Source of the DNA: Limnohabitans sp.
GTDB taxonomy: Bacteria; Pseudomonadota; Gammaproteobacteria; Burkholderiales; Burkholderiaceae_C
Assembly: GCF_017848645.1 (NCBI RefSeq)
Contig: NZ_JAFEIF010000082.1
Coordinates: 1 to 64,000 of the forward strand
Reading direction: 5' to 3'
Length of the DNA: 64,000 nucleotides
The notes below the pieces were generated by a model. That model was not told where the DNA came from. It did no database searches and was given only the letters and a program-made list of their open reading frames with translations. The position numbers and the translations under genes were made by a program. Below are positions 37,476 through 47,950 of the stretch, piece after piece; position 1 is the stretch's first letter, and each line of letters starts with the position of its first letter.

Positions 37476-38237
37476 TCACTTCAAGCCTGTGAGGACGGCC
37501 TCTTGGATGCAACGCAAGGGTGGTGCGTCAGTCAGCACCAAATTCATGCGCATGGCTTGGTCGTTTACCGTCATCTTAGATATAACGGTGCTGCCTCGGG
37601 TGCCATCTTCGCACTGAAAGGTGCCGACTCCAGACACCTGCGCCCCTGCTTGACTGGCTTTAAAGGTGATGTCGCAACTTCCCGTCTGCAACAAATAAGT
37701 ATGGGCTGCCGTTTGTTTGGTAATGCGCATCGTGCCGTAGTCAATTTGGTTTTTGTTGTACCCGGGGTAATCGCAACCAACATAGGTGCTCTTGTTCACA
37801 AAACTCCAAGTACCCGTGATGTCCGTTGTGTCATACGTGAAGCGCTCCAATGCCATCGTACCCTCCTTACCGTCAAAGCTGTAATTGAATTGGGCATGGG
37901 TATCAGAGCTAAAAGTGATGCTGGCCTCACCCACAAGGGTTTGCTTGACTTGCGAGGCTGAATATCCCGGCCCCGGTGCAGGGCCTGTACCTCTGTATAA
38001 ACCTGCTTTCAAAACGGAACCATTCAAAGGCCCTGCCATGGTGAGGTAGCTCGCTTTGCCATCCTCACCATAGTTGTACCAAGCAACCACCACTGTATTG
38101 CCCTGGTGACCAACATTGAAACCCATGCCACTTTGCTGGGGGTCCCACCACCAATCCTGGTAATTGCCAGCGTACGACAGAGCGCTCAAAAGTGCCAGTA
38201 AAGTACCCGTCAAAATTTCACATAACTTTTTTTTCAT
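37476..38237 (-). CDS. secreted protein of unknown function with a WWWDPQQSG motif
   Basis: A 253-residue protein with a clear signal peptide (MKKKLCEILTGTLLALLSAL, cleavage near SYA). The mature part opens with WWWDPQQSGMGF and continues through a region of alternating polar and aromatic residues with the predicted character of beta strands (VVVAWYNYGEDGKASYLTM). Five cysteines occur in the mature chain, possibly forming disulfides. The W-x-P-x-x-SG-x-G opening recurs in secreted proteobacterial proteins of unknown role. It is AT-richer than its neighbours gshB and the amidotransferase, a mild sign of acquisition. No function is proposed. Confidence 0.8.
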   Translation of the reverse strand: MKKKLCEILTGTLLALLSALSYAGNYQDWWWDPQQSGMGFNVGHQGNTVVVAWYNYGEDGKASYLTMAGPLNGSVLKAGLYRGTGPAPGPGYSASQVKQTLVGEASITFSSDTHAQFNYSFDGKEGTMALERFTYDTTDITGTWSFVNKSTYVGCDYPGYNKNQIDYGTMRITKQTAAHTYLLQTGSCDITFKASQAGAQVSGVGTFQCEDGTRGSTVISKMTVNDQAMRMNLVLTDAPPLRCIQEAVLTGLK

Positions 38238-38255
38238 GCTTCTCTCACTTTGTCA

Positions 38256-39020
38256 TCAAAAACTAAGCTGGCCTTCTTCAAAAGTGTAAACGCGACCTGG
38301 TTCAAAAGTTGTCCAGGCCTCGTCGGTGGTCAAGGGCGCGGTCACCACCACCGCCACCCGGTCGGTCTCGCGGGTGTGCTCGGCAAAGTTCACGCTCAAG
38401 TCCTCGTCACTCAAAGTCGCACGGTTGAAGGGGTGCTTGCGCAGCACATAGTGCAGGTTCGTACTGGCGTGCGCCCACAAGGCCTGTCCGTTAGACAGCA
38501 AGAAGTTGAAGGTGCCAAAGCGGGCGATCTGCGGCACCAGCTCGCGCAGCGTGAGCGACAGCTCTTGCACACTGGGCACGCTGGCGTGTGACTTGGCCAG
38601 CTCCTGCATCAGCCAGCAAAACGCCCGCTCGCTGTCAGTCTGGCCCACGGGCTTGAAGCTGCCGTGCAGGCGCGGCGCGTAGTCCACCAAGTTGCCGTTG
38701 TGCGCAAACACCCAGTAGCGGCCCCACAGCTCGCGCACAAAGGGGTGGCAGTTTTCCAGGCTCACTTCGCCCTGCGTGGCTTTGCGGATGTGGGCGATGA
38801 CGTTCTGGCTTTTGATCGGGTAGCGGCGAATCAGGTCGGCAATGGGCGAGGTGCTGGCACTTTGGTGGTCCACAAAGTGGCGCACGCCCTGCCCTTCAAA
38901 AAAGGCGATGCCCCAGCCGTCACCGTGGTGGTCGGTGATGCCGCCGCGCTGGGCAAAGCCGCTGAAGCTGAAGGTCACATCGGTGGGGGTGTTGCAGTTC
39001 ATGCCGAGCAGTTGGCACAT
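38256..39020 (-). CDS. class II glutamine amidotransferase (YafJ type)
   Basis: A 254-residue protein starting MCQLLGMN, so Cys2 becomes the N-terminal nucleophile after Met removal, as in class II amidotransferases. The HIRKATQG and FAHNGNLVDY motifs of the glutaminase domain follow. There is no synthase domain, so the acceptor must be another protein or the enzyme acts on a gamma-glutamyl amide. Its neighbour gshB handles gamma-glutamyl compounds, but a link is speculative. Confidence 0.9.
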   Translation of the reverse strand: MCQLLGMNCNTPTDVTFSFSGFAQRGGITDHHGDGWGIAFFEGQGVRHFVDHQSASTSPIADLIRRYPIKSQNVIAHIRKATQGEVSLENCHPFVRELWGRYWVFAHNGNLVDYAPRLHGSFKPVGQTDSERAFCWLMQELAKSHASVPSVQELSLTLRELVPQIARFGTFNFLLSNGQALWAHASTNLHYVLRKHPFNRATLSDEDLSVNFAEHTRETDRVAVVVTAPLTTDEAWTTFEPGRVYTFEEGQLSF

Positions 39021-39023
39021 GGT

Positions 39024-40550
39024 TCAGTCTTTCTTGGAAGGCGTTGGCGCCTCACCCATTTTCCAGGCGGCCAACAAGGCCAAGGCCGTCATGGTGGCCA
39101 GAAACACAAAGGTCTCGTTGAAGGCACGTAAATCGGCGCTGCCCGGGCTGCTTGAAGCCAAGGCGTACACCGCCAAACGCCACTCCAGCACGATGGCGCA
39201 AATGCTCACGCCCGCCGCACCACCCAGCATGCGCACAAAACCAATCACACTCGACGCCTGCGGGATCAGGTCTTTGGGCAATCCCCGCATCGCGCCCAGG
39301 TTGAGTGAAGGCAAGATGAAGCCCAGGCCAATGCGCCCAAGGATCACCAAAATCCACAGCAGCGCTAAGCCCGCCGCGGGGTGGACCAAGGGCATGAGCG
39401 CAAACGACAGCGCCAGCAAGGCCAAGCCCCAGCTCACCCAATGGGCGGGCGGCATGCGGTGCGACAAACGGCCCACCGCCGCGATGGTCACGGCCAGCAA
39501 AATGCCCGCGGGCAACAAGGCGGCGCCAATGTAGGACGGTGACAGCCTCAAACCCATTTGCATGTAGACAGGCAGCAAATAGGTCGAGCCAAACAGCGCG
39601 ATGCCGTAGGTGAACGACACCAGCGCCCCCATGGCGAAATGGCGGTGGCCAAACACCTGCAGGTTCATGAGCGGGCCGCGTCGCACCGGAAGAACAGCTT
39701 GGCCTTTTCGGCCCGAAGAGGCGCGGCGCAAACGCCCGCCCGGCTGCAACAAATGCCGCTGCCAAGCCACAAACACCGCCATGCCCACGCCCGCCAGCAC
39801 CAATAGGGCCACGGCCACCGTGTGATCGTCGCCGCGCAGCTGCACCAGACCGTTGAGCAGCATCAAGGTCGAGGCGCTGGCCAGCGCCAGCCCGATCCAG
39901 TCCAGGCCCGGGCTGCCCGCATCGGCCTGCACACCGCCCGGGGCCGACGTGGGCACATAGCGGCGCGACAGCCACAGCGCCACCATGGCCAGCGGCACCA
40001 CCATGAAAAAGATCGAGCGCCAGCCGAACACATCGACCAACACCCCGCCAATGCTGGGGCCAATGGCGGGGGCCAACACCACACCCATGCCAAACAGCCC
40101 GCTGGCGCGGCCCTGTTCGTGCGAGGCGAAGGCCCGCAAGATGATGATGGCCGGGATGGGTTGCACCACACCCGCCGCCAGGCCCTCGGCCACGCGTGCG
40201 GCCATGACCAGTGGAAAATCATTGGCCAAGCCGCCCACCACACCGCCGCCCAGCAGCAGCCACATGCACACCTCGTACACGCGGCGGTAGCCGTAACGCG
40301 ACAGCAGCCAGGGCGTGGTCAGCATGGACACCGTCATCGCCACCATGAAGCCCGAGGTGACCCACTGCACCCGGCTTTGGCCCAGGGTGAAGTGCTGGCT
40401 CATGTCGGGAATGGCCACGTTCAAGATGGTGGACGACATCACCGCCGCCATGGAGCCCAGCATCACCGACAGCAGCAGCAACCAACGGTGCCGCTCGCCA
40501 TAACGCGCTTGCAGCGCTTGCAGGCTGTGGGGGCCTTGGGCCAGGCTCAT
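39024..40550 (-). CDS. MFS multidrug exporter, DHA2 (EmrB/QacA) type
   Basis: A 508-residue polytopic protein starting at 40550. The VMLGSMAAVMSSTILNVAIPDM helix 1 and the TSGFMVAMTVSMLTTPWLLSRYG region match the 14-helix drug:H+ antiporter family. The mid-chain loop has an unusually basic insert (RLRRASSGRKGQ) before the second bundle. It overlaps the CWC gene by an ATGA junction and is followed 3 bases later by the amidotransferase gene. Substrates are unknown, and no EmrA-like partner is adjacent. Confidence 0.88.
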   Translation of the reverse strand: MSLAQGPHSLQALQARYGERHRWLLLLSVMLGSMAAVMSSTILNVAIPDMSQHFTLGQSRVQWVTSGFMVAMTVSMLTTPWLLSRYGYRRVYEVCMWLLLGGGVVGGLANDFPLVMAARVAEGLAAGVVQPIPAIIILRAFASHEQGRASGLFGMGVVLAPAIGPSIGGVLVDVFGWRSIFFMVVPLAMVALWLSRRYVPTSAPGGVQADAGSPGLDWIGLALASASTLMLLNGLVQLRGDDHTVAVALLVLAGVGMAVFVAWQRHLLQPGGRLRRASSGRKGQAVLPVRRGPLMNLQVFGHRHFAMGALVSFTYGIALFGSTYLLPVYMQMGLRLSPSYIGAALLPAGILLAVTIAAVGRLSHRMPPAHWVSWGLALLALSFALMPLVHPAAGLALLWILVILGRIGLGFILPSLNLGAMRGLPKDLIPQASSVIGFVRMLGGAAGVSICAIVLEWRLAVYALASSSPGSADLRAFNETFVFLATMTALALLAAWKMGEAPTPSKKD

Positions 40551-40804
40551 GCAACGTCGCTTTCGCTTTCGCCTTGGCTTTTGCCTTGAGACGGCTGTTC
40601 GGATGCCGCCACGCAAGCCGCGCAAATGCAGGCCTTGTTGCGCGCCGCTTCGGGCACTTGTTTCAGCAAGTCGGCGCTGAACTGAACCAGCGTGCACCAG
40701 CACGGCCCGGGCGCAGCAGCCCCGGTGTTGGGCGTGGCCATGGCGCAGGCGTTGGGCTGCCCGCACAAGGGGCAGCGGCAGGGGTCAAGGGCGGGCTGCG
40801 TCAT
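40547..40804 (-). CDS. cysteine-rich CWC family protein
   Basis: An 85-residue protein with nine cysteines, including CRCPLCGQPNACAMA and a CWC motif, the pattern that names this small betaproteobacterial and gammaproteobacterial family. The spacing suggests zinc or iron-sulfur binding. Its stop overlaps the MFS start (ATGA), so it is translated together with the exporter. The role is unknown. Confidence 0.82.
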   Translation of the reverse strand: MTQPALDPCRCPLCGQPNACAMATPNTGAAAPGPCWCTLVQFSADLLKQVPEAARNKACICAACVAASEQPSQGKSQGESESDVA

Positions 40805-40816
40805 GGCGGTGAAATC

Positions 40817-41050
40817 TCAGTTTTTGCCCTGGCGGCGGCGCTGCGCGTCACGCCACAGTCGAATGGCCAGCACCACCATGGGGACGGTGTGCAAGAAGAA
40901 ATCAAAGATGTCGATGGGTTTGCTCAGGCTGCCTTGCAGGAGCATGCGCCACTTCTCCACCAGATGCGGCTCGGGCACAAACGGGGCCCCCGCCAAATAA
41001 ACGGCAATGCCCACCAGCCACAACATCGGAATCCGGTCTATCCAGCGCAT
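40817..41050 (-). CDS. small inner-membrane protein, function unknown
   Basis: A 77-residue protein. The ATG at 41050 is preferred over one at 41062 because GGAGGG lies just upstream of it at ideal spacing. Two hydrophobic segments (about 7-22 and 45-60) flank a conserved-looking PEPHLVEKWRML stretch, and the C-terminus is basic (RRRQGKN), probably cytoplasmic. It lies 12 bases before the CWC gene in the same orientation. No function is known to me. Confidence 0.75.
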   Translation of the reverse strand: MRWIDRIPMLWLVGIAVYLAGAPFVPEPHLVEKWRMLLQGSLSKPIDIFDFFLHTVPMVVLAIRLWRDAQRRRQGKN

Positions 41051-41113
41051 TGCGCCCTCCATAAAACCCTATTTTCAGGCATGCTCGGTGCCGCAACGCA
41101 TGACCCACAGCAA

Positions 41114-41139
41114 AACGGCTCCCGAAGGAGCCGTTTTTT
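41114..41139 (-). terminator. bidirectional intrinsic terminator at the glcB 3' end
   Basis: The stem AACGGCTCC / GGAGCCGTT closes a four-base CGAA loop (UUCG on the minus strand) and is flanked by A and T runs on both sides. It lies 33 bases past the glcB stop and just upstream of the small membrane-protein gene, insulating the two minus-strand units. Confidence 0.92.
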
Positions 41140-41171
41140 CAAGCGTCAGACCCTGTCCGGTCTGAATTCGT

Positions 41172-43403
41172 TCAGGCCGCCTTGACCTTCAAACGCCAGG
41201 CGTGCAGCAAGGGCTCGGTGTAGCCGCTGGGCTGCGCTTTGCCTTTGAACACCAGGTCACACGCCGCTTTGTAAGCCGCCGACTTGGCGAAGTTACCGGC
41301 CATAGGCTGGTAAGCCGCGTCGCCCGCGTTTTGCGCATCCACCACAGCGGCCATGCGCTCCATGGTTTGCTTGACTTGCTTTTCGGTCACCACGCCGTGC
41401 TGCATCCAGTTGGCCATGTGCTGGCTGCTGATGCGCAGCGTCGCGCGGTCTTCCATCAGGCCCACGCCGTTGATGTCGGGCACCTTGGAGCAGCCCACGC
41501 CCTGATCAACCCAGCGCACCACATAACCCAAAATGCCTTGGGCGTTGTTGTCGAGTTCTTTTTGCTTGTCTTCAGCCGACCAGTTGGCCGCGTCTTTGGC
41601 CACCACGGGGAACTGCAGCAAAGCGTTGAGGGTGTCTTCGCGCAATTGTTTCGGGTCTTGCTTGGCCACGGCCTTTTCCATCTGCTTTTGCAGGGCGGGC
41701 ACGTCCACTTGGTGGTAGTGCATGGCGTGCAGCGTGGCGGCGGTGGGGCTGGGCACCCAAGCGGTGTTGGCACCGGCCATGGGGTGGCCGATTTTGGCTT
41801 TCAACATGTCGGCCATCAGGTCGGGCATGGCCCACATGCCTTTGCCGATCTGGGCGCGACCGCGCAGGCCGCAGGCCAGGCCCACGTTGACGTTGTTCTT
41901 CTCGTAAGCACCCAGCCAAGTGCTGTTCTTGATGTCGCCCTTGCGCATGACGGGGCCGGCCAGCATGCAGGTGTGCATCTCGTCGCCCGTGCGGTCCAGG
42001 AAGCCCGTGTTGATGAAGGCCACGCGGCTCTTGGCGGCAGCGATACAGGCTTTCAAGTTGGCGCTGGTGCGGCGCTCTTCGTCCATGATGCCCAGCTTGA
42101 CGGTGGACGGCTTCATGCCGATGACTTTTTCAACGCGGCCAAACAACTCGTCGGCAAACGCCACTTCGGCGGGGCCGTGCATCTTGGGCTTGACGATGTA
42201 AACGCTGCCGGTGCGGCTGTTGCGCAGGGGGTGCGATGACTTTTTCTGCAAGTCCACCAAGGCGCAGGTCACGGTGACCATCGCGTCCAGGATGCCTTCA
42301 GGGATCTCTTTCATGGTGCCGTCGGCGGCTTTGTAGAGGATGGCGGGGTTGGTCATCAGATGACCGACGTTGCGCACAAACATGAGCGAGCGGCCGTGCA
42401 ATTTCACGGTGCCTTTGCCAGCAGGTTTGGTGTACTCGCGGTCACCGTTCATGGTGCGGGTGAAAGTCTTGCCGCCCTTTTGCACTTCTTCGCTCAGAGT
42501 GCCTTGCAAAATGCCCAGCCAGTTGGCATAGGCCAACACTTTGTCGTCGGCGTCCACTGCGGCGACCGAGTCTTCCAAGTCGAGGATGGTGGACAACGCG
42601 CTTTCAGCGATCAGGTCGGACACGCCAGCGGGGTCGGTCTTGCCGATGGGCGTGGACTTGTTGATTTGCAGGTCCAGGTGGATGCCGTTGTGCACGAACA
42701 GCACGGATGCGGGGGCCTTGGCGTCACCGGTGTAGCCCACGAACTGTTTGGCGTCGGCCAGTGTGGAGTTTTTGCCGTTGGCCAGGGTCACGACCAGCTT
42801 GCCCGCTTTCACGGCGTAGCCCTTGCTGCCGACATGCGAGCCGGTCTTCAGGGGTGCCGTGCGGTCGAGCACGTTGCGGCAGTAGTCGATGACTTTGGCG
42901 CCGCGCTTAGGGTTGTAGCCCGTGCCTTTTTCACAGCCGTCAGCTTCGCTGATCGCATCGGTGCCGTACAGCGCGTCATACAAAGAACCCCAACGGGCGT
43001 TGGCCGCGTTCAGGGCGTAACGGGCGTTCAGGATCGGCACCACCAACTGAGGGCCTGCCAACTTGGCCAGCTCTGCGTCTACGTTGGCAGTGGTTGCTTG
43101 GGCGTTGCGTGGCTCTGGCACTAGGTAACCGATTTGGCTGAGGTATTTGCGGTAGGCCTTCATGGCCTTGCCTTCTGCTACGGGGCCGGGGTTGGCGGTG
43201 TGCCACTGGTCCATGGCGGTCTGGATGCGGTCGCGCTCGGCCAGCAAGGCGATGTTTTTCGGGGCCAAGTCGGCCACGATGTCGTTGAAGCCTTTCCAGA
43301 ACTTGTCTGGGTCCACGCCGGTGGCGGGCAACATCTGGTCGTTGATGAAACTCAGCAGCGGGTTGGCCACTTGCAGGTTGTGGATCGCGGTGCGTGCAGT
43401 CAT
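41172..43403 (-). CDS. glcB: malate synthase G
   Basis: A 743-residue enzyme condensing glyoxylate with acetyl-CoA. It is the long monomeric G form rather than the ~530-residue A form. The [16 protein letters not shown] catalytic segment, [18 protein letters not shown], and [13 protein letters not shown] are all recognisable. The ATG at 43403 follows AGAGG; an upstream in-frame start at 43490 adds 29 residues without family character. It runs divergently from the HMG-CoA lyase-like gene. Confidence 0.95.
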   Translation of the reverse strand: MTARTAIHNLQVANPLLSFINDQMLPATGVDPDKFWKGFNDIVADLAPKNIALLAERDRIQTAMDQWHTANPGPVAEGKAMKAYRKYLSQIGYLVPEPRNAQATTANVDAELAKLAGPQLVVPILNARYALNAANARWGSLYDALYGTDAISEADGCEKGTGYNPKRGAKVIDYCRNVLDRTAPLKTGSHVGSKGYAVKAGKLVVTLANGKNSTLADAKQFVGYTGDAKAPASVLFVHNGIHLDLQINKSTPIGKTDPAGVSDLIAESALSTILDLEDSVAAVDADDKVLAYANWLGILQGTLSEEVQKGGKTFTRTMNGDREYTKPAGKGTVKLHGRSLMFVRNVGHLMTNPAILYKAADGTMKEIPEGILDAMVTVTCALVDLQKKSSHPLRNSRTGSVYIVKPKMHGPAEVAFADELFGRVEKVIGMKPSTVKLGIMDEERRTSANLKACIAAAKSRVAFINTGFLDRTGDEMHTCMLAGPVMRKGDIKNSTWLGAYEKNNVNVGLACGLRGRAQIGKGMWAMPDLMADMLKAKIGHPMAGANTAWVPSPTAATLHAMHYHQVDVPALQKQMEKAVAKQDPKQLREDTLNALLQFPVVAKDAANWSAEDKQKELDNNAQGILGYVVRWVDQGVGCSKVPDINGVGLMEDRATLRISSQHMANWMQHGVVTEKQVKQTMERMAAVVDAQNAGDAAYQPMAGNFAKSAAYKAACDLVFKGKAQPSGYTEPLLHAWRLKVKAA

Positions 43404-43613
43404 GAAAACCTCTGGGGTCAAGTCAAAAAAATGGGGGGTGGCTTCTGTTGAAAGCAGGCAAGCTGCCATGAAGCCCATGGGATCAAACACTCTATTCTAA
43501 ATTTAGACGCCGATAAACCCGCCAGATCTTCATAGACCCATGACTTTTATGCACAAATGCAGGGCGATTTGCTCAAGCCCCAACACCGCTGCGCACTGCG
43601 GTTTAATTCAGGC

Positions 43614-44543
43614 ATGACACGTCTCCCCAGCCCAGAAATCCTGATCAGCGAAGTTGGCCCGCGCGATGGCCTGCAGTCGGTCAAGACCACCATGCCCACC
43701 GCCGACAAGCTGCGCTGGATCGACGCGCTGGCAGCGGCGGGCTTGCGCGAGATTGAAGTCGCCTCGTTTGTCCCCGCCCAACTCTTGCCGCAAATGGCCG
43801 ATGCCGCGCAGGTGGTGCAGCACGCCCTGCGACACAGCGGGGTGCGGGTGATGGCGCTGGTGCCCAACTTGCGCGGTGCCCAAGCGGCGCTGCAGGCCGG
43901 GGCGCAAAAGCTCACCTTGCCCGTATCGGCCAGCCACGCGCACTCCATGGCCAACGTGCGCAAAACGCCGGAAGCCATGGTCGAAGAGGTACGGGCCGTC
44001 TTGCGTCTGCGCGACGAGATCGCGCCCGGCGTGCCGGTGGAGGTGGGCATGTCCACCGCCTTTGGCTGCACTTTGCAAGGCCCTGTGCCCGAGGGCGATG
44101 TGCTGCTGCTGGCGGCCCAACTGGCGCAGGCGGGGGTCGACGAAATTGGCCTGTCGGACACGACCGGCATGGGCAACCCGGCGCAGGTCGCGCGCTTGTT
44201 CAAGGCGCTGTTCAGCGAAGTGGGCGCCTTGACGGGCGCCGCCCACATGCACAACACCCGAGGCCTGGGCCTGGCCAATTGCCTGGCCGCCTACGAGGCA
44301 GGGGTGCGCACCTTCGACAGCTCGCTCGGCGGTTTGGGCGGCTGCCCTTATGCGCCGGGTGCTTCGGGCAATGTGGTCACCGAAGACCTGGTCTTCATGT
44401 TCGAAGCCATGGGCGTGTCCACCGGGGTCGACATGAACCGGCTCATGGCCGCCCGCGAGCCGCTGCAAGCAGGCCTGCCTGGCGAGCCGCTGTATGGCAT
44501 GACGCCCGAAGCGGGATTGCCCAAAGGCTGGCCTGGCCGTTGA
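43614..44543 (+). CDS. hydroxymethylglutaryl-CoA lyase family enzyme
   Basis: A 309-residue TIM-barrel lyase of the HMGL-like family. The metal and substrate motif SEVGPRDGLQS, the AHMHNTRG metal ligands and the catalytic-cysteine signature GGLGGCPYAPGASGN are all intact. It would cleave HMG-CoA to acetoacetate and acetyl-CoA in leucine breakdown, though related lyases act on citramalyl-type substrates. The start at 43614 follows AGG; a longer open frame upstream lacks family sequence. Confidence 0.9.
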   Translation: MTRLPSPEILISEVGPRDGLQSVKTTMPTADKLRWIDALAAAGLREIEVASFVPAQLLPQMADAAQVVQHALRHSGVRVMALVPNLRGAQAALQAGAQKLTLPVSASHAHSMANVRKTPEAMVEEVRAVLRLRDEIAPGVPVEVGMSTAFGCTLQGPVPEGDVLLLAAQLAQAGVDEIGLSDTTGMGNPAQVARLFKALFSEVGALTGAAHMHNTRGLGLANCLAAYEAGVRTFDSSLGGLGGCPYAPGASGNVVTEDLVFMFEAMGVSTGVDMNRLMAAREPLQAGLPGEPLYGMTPEAGLPKGWPGR

Positions 44544-44616
44544 ACACCACTGCGCGCGCACCAATCTCACGCCAAGACGGCGGCATTGCAACCTTGAACC
44601 CGCATAATCGGGTCGC

Positions 44617-45543
44617 ATGGACAAGCTCAAAGCCTTCGAAACCTTTGTCTCGGTTGCCACCAAGGGCAGCCTGACCGCTGCGGCCCGGGCTGAGGGCGTG
44701 GCCCCGGCCATCATCGGTCGCAGGCTCGATGCGCTGGAGGAAAACCTGGGCGTGAAGCTGCTGGTGCGCACCACACGGCGCATCACCCTGACCCACGAAG
44801 GCAGTGCTTTTCTGGAAGATTGTCAGCGCTTGCTCACGGATGTGGCCAATGCCGAAGCCAGCGTGTCGGCAGGCGGCGTCAAGGCCAGCGGGCATTTGCG
44901 CATCACCGCCCCGGCCGGGTTTGGCAGGCGCCATGTCGCCCCACTGGTGCCGCGCTTTCGAGAGCTGCACCCCGATGTATCGATTTCGCTGAACCTCAGC
45001 GACCGGGTGGTGGACCTGGCCGCCGAAGGCTTTGACTGCGCGGTGCGTGTGGGCGACCTGCCTGACAGCTCGCTGGTGAGCGTGCGCATGGCCGACAACC
45101 GCCGTCTGTGCGTGGCCACTCCGGCGTATTTGGCGCGACGCGGCACACCTTTGCAGCCGTCCGACTTGCTGCAGCACGACTGCCTGACTTTGTCGAGCGA
45201 CGCCTCGCAAACCCGGGGTTGGGCTTTTCGCAACCCGGCAGATGGCGGCCAGGACGTGGTGCACTTGCGCCCGGGCGGGCCACTCGACTGCTCGGACGGG
45301 CAGGTGCTACACGACTGGTGCTTGGCCGGTTACGGCATCGCCTGGCGCAGCACTTGGGAAGTGGAGGGCGAAATCCGCTCAGGCCAGTTGGTGGCCGTGC
45401 TGGAAGACTTTGCCGCGCCACCCAACGGCATTTTTGTGGTCTTTCCGCAGCGCAAGCATTTGCCGCTGCGGGTGCGGCTGTGGATCGACCACCTGAAACA
45501 CCATTACGCGCAGCCCGGTTACTGGCAAGCGGCCGAGGGATAA
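44617..45543 (+). CDS. LysR-family transcriptional regulator
   Basis: A 308-residue LysR protein with the N-terminal winged HTH (MDKLKAFETFVSVATKGSLT and GVAPAIIGRRLDALEENLGV) and a C-terminal LysR substrate domain. The pattern of the effector domain (GFGRRHVAPLVPRFRELHPD) is of the CrgA/DmlR-like group. It follows the HMG-CoA lyase by 73 bases in the same direction, so it could be co-transcribed. The effector is unknown. Confidence 0.9.
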   Translation: MDKLKAFETFVSVATKGSLTAAARAEGVAPAIIGRRLDALEENLGVKLLVRTTRRITLTHEGSAFLEDCQRLLTDVANAEASVSAGGVKASGHLRITAPAGFGRRHVAPLVPRFRELHPDVSISLNLSDRVVDLAAEGFDCAVRVGDLPDSSLVSVRMADNRRLCVATPAYLARRGTPLQPSDLLQHDCLTLSSDASQTRGWAFRNPADGGQDVVHLRPGGPLDCSDGQVLHDWCLAGYGIAWRSTWEVEGEIRSGQLVAVLEDFAAPPNGIFVVFPQRKHLPLRVRLWIDHLKHHYAQPGYWQAAEG

Positions 45544-45653
45544 GGCCGCACAGCCGCCTCTGTGATGGGCAGGGGCCATGCCATTTGCCCAAGGGAGGGC
45601 ACCTGAAAAAATTCGCCTTTGGCCCATCCACTCGAACTTGAATCGGTTTCTCC

Positions 45654-45684
45654 AAAAGAAATGCGCCCGCTGTAGCGGGCGCAT
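45654..45684 (-). terminator. intrinsic terminator of the psiF-like gene
   Basis: On the minus strand the ten-base arms ATGCGCCCGC and GCGGGCGCAT close a four-base loop and run into TTTCTTTT, 30 bases past the stop codon. It also lies at the end of the convergent LysR gene, where the T-tract is poor. Confidence 0.9.
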
Positions 45685-45714
45685 CACACTTGGCGAAAAA
45701 CTGGCGACTTGCTT

Positions 45715-46053
45715 TTACTTCTTCAAGCACTCTGACATGAAGGCCTTGCGCTCATCGCCTTTTTTGCCAGCAGCTTCGGCATTGCAGGTCTTCATTTTGT
45801 TTTGCTGCTTTTCTTGCTTGTTGGCACTCAGGCAGTCCTTCATGAAGGCTTTGCGCTCGTCGCCTTTTTTGCCTTCGGCCTCTTTGTTGCAAGTGGCCAT
45901 CTTGTTTTGCTGAGGTGTTTTCTCGGCTGCAGGGGCAGATGCGGCAGGCGCAGCGGCGGCGGCAGCAGCTGCTGGCTTGACGGGGTCGGCTGCGAAAGCC
46001 ATGCCAGAAACCAAGGCAAAACCCAAAGCCGCGATAGAAAGGGTGTGACGCAT
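45715..46053 (-). CDS. PsiF-repeat periplasmic protein
   Basis: A 112-residue protein with a signal peptide (MRHTLSIAALGFALVSGMAF, cleavage after AFA), an Ala-rich linker, and two PsiF repeats. Each repeat reads roughly QNKMxTCNxEAxGKKGDERKxFM then C-L. PsiF was first noted as phosphate-starvation-inducible in E. coli; its role is unknown. The start at 46053 is the one that gives the signal peptide. A terminator follows, so it is a single-gene unit. Confidence 0.87.
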   Translation of the reverse strand: MRHTLSIAALGFALVSGMAFAADPVKPAAAAAAAAPAASAPAAEKTPQQNKMATCNKEAEGKKGDERKAFMKDCLSANKQEKQQNKMKTCNAEAAGKKGDERKAFMSECLKK

Positions 46054-46241
46054 GTGTGAACTCCGAAAAAATGATCCAAGAACAAATGACACCGCACAGG
46101 TTTGTGCAGTCCACCCCTTAACGCGCCAACGGGACCGAGGGGCGACAGCAGTTGTGACCAACTGTAATTGCTGCACATAAAACCACCCATGGCACCTGCC
46201 CGGCGGCGCAGACTGGCCCCGCCCCCGTAAAATCGCGCCCT

Positions 46242-47939
46242 ATGCTTTCTGCCAAACAACATTTGCTCACGGCCCTGGCCGCTGAACTGGAAAAACTCCA
46301 AACCGGCGCGGGTGCGCGTGCGGCCTTCGAATCGCCCAAAGTGGCCGCCCATGGCGACCTGGCCTGCACCGCCGCGATGCAGCTGGCCAAAGCCCTCAAG
46401 CAAAACCCCCGGCAGTTGTCCGAATCCCTGCGCATCGCCTTGCTGGCCACCCCGGCTTTCGAGCGCTGGGTCGACGCCATCGAGATCGCCGGACCCGGCT
46501 TCATCAACATCCGACTGAAAGACGCGGCCAAGCAAGCCGTGGTGCACGAAGTGCTGCAAGCGGCCGAATGCTTTGGCGAGCAGCCTGCCCAGCCCCACAA
46601 AGTACTGGTCGAGTTCGTCTCGGCCAACCCCACTGGCCCCTTGCATGTGGGCCACGGTCGCCAAGCGGCTTTGGGCGACGCCATTTGCAACCTGCTCGCC
46701 ACCCAAGGCCAGCAGGTCTACCGTGAGTTTTATTACAACGATGCGGGCGTGCAAATCGGTACGCTGGCCAACTCCACCCAGCTACGGGCCAAGGGCTATA
46801 AGCCGGGTGACGCCGAGTGGCCCAGTGGCGAAAATGCCCCGGCTTACAACGGCGACTACATCCAGGACATTGCCAACGACTTTCTGGCCAAAAAGACCGT
46901 CAAGTCCGATGACCGCGAATTCACCGGCAGCGGCGATGTGAATGACCTGGACGGCATGCGCCTGTTTGCCGTGGCTTACCTGCGCCGCGAGCAAGACCTG
47001 GACCTCAAAGCCTTTGACGTGCGCTTTGACAACTACTACCTGGAGTCAAGCCTCTACACCAGCGGCAAGGTGGATGCCGCCGTGCAAAAGCTGCGCGATG
47101 CGGGCAAGACCTACGAACAAGACGGCGCCCTGTGGCTCAAATCCACCGACTACGGCGACGACAAAGACCGCGTCATGCGCAAGGGCGACGGCACCTACAC
47201 CTACTTTGTGCCCGACGTGGCCTACCACATCGCCAAGTGGGAACGCGGCTTCACCCGGGTGGTCAACATTCAGGGCACCGACCACCACGGCACCATTGCC
47301 CGCGTGCGTGCAGGTTTGCAAGCGGCCAACGTCGGCATCCCCGAGGGCTACCCCGACTACGTGCTGCACACCATGGTGCGTGTGATGCGCGGCGGCGAGG
47401 AGGTCAAGATCTCCAAGCGGGCAGGCAGCTACGTGACCTTGCGCGACCTGATCGAGTGGACCAGCAAAGACGCGGTGCGTTTCTTTTTGCTCTCGCGCAA
47501 ACCCGACACCGAATACATCTTTGACATCGACCTGGCGCTGGCCCAGAACAACGACAACCCGGTGTATTACGTGCAATACGCCCACGCCCGCATTTGCTCG
47601 GTGCTGGCCGCTTGGAAAGAAAAAGACGGTGGCGATGTGGCCTCGCTGGCACAAGCCAACCTGTCGCCCCTGCAAAGCCCGCAGGCCCATGCGCTCATGC
47701 TGGCCCTGGCCAAGTACCCCGAGATGCTGACGTCTGCCGCCAACGACTTCGCGCCGCACGACGTGACGTTTTACCTGCGCGATCTGGCCTCGCTGTACCA
47801 CAGCTACTACGATGCCGAGCGCATTTTGGTGGACGACGAAGCGGTCAAAAAAGCGCGTCTGGCGCTGGTGGCAGCCACCGCGCAGGTGCTGCGCAACGGC
47901 CTCAAAGTGCTGGGCGTTTCGGCCCCGCAAAAAATGTGA
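46242..47939 (+). CDS. argS: arginyl-tRNA synthetase
   Basis: A 565-residue class I synthetase. It has the N-terminal Arg-tRNA-binding domain, the HIGH motif in the form HVGH ([15 protein letters not shown]), a KMSKS-like ISKRAGSYV loop and the C-terminal DALR anticodon-binding domain ending RNGLKVLGV. Length and order are normal. It heads a plus-strand run with a SPOR protein and dsbA. Confidence 0.96.
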   Translation: MLSAKQHLLTALAAELEKLQTGAGARAAFESPKVAAHGDLACTAAMQLAKALKQNPRQLSESLRIALLATPAFERWVDAIEIAGPGFINIRLKDAAKQAVVHEVLQAAECFGEQPAQPHKVLVEFVSANPTGPLHVGHGRQAALGDAICNLLATQGQQVYREFYYNDAGVQIGTLANSTQLRAKGYKPGDAEWPSGENAPAYNGDYIQDIANDFLAKKTVKSDDREFTGSGDVNDLDGMRLFAVAYLRREQDLDLKAFDVRFDNYYLESSLYTSGKVDAAVQKLRDAGKTYEQDGALWLKSTDYGDDKDRVMRKGDGTYTYFVPDVAYHIAKWERGFTRVVNIQGTDHHGTIARVRAGLQAANVGIPEGYPDYVLHTMVRVMRGGEEVKISKRAGSYVTLRDLIEWTSKDAVRFFLLSRKPDTEYIFDIDLALAQNNDNPVYYVQYAHARICSVLAAWKEKDGGDVASLAQANLSPLQSPQAHALMLALAKYPEMLTSAANDFAPHDVTFYLRDLASLYHSYYDAERILVDDEAVKKARLALVAATAQVLRNGLKVLGVSAPQKM

Positions 47940-47950
47940 ATGGACACGGC

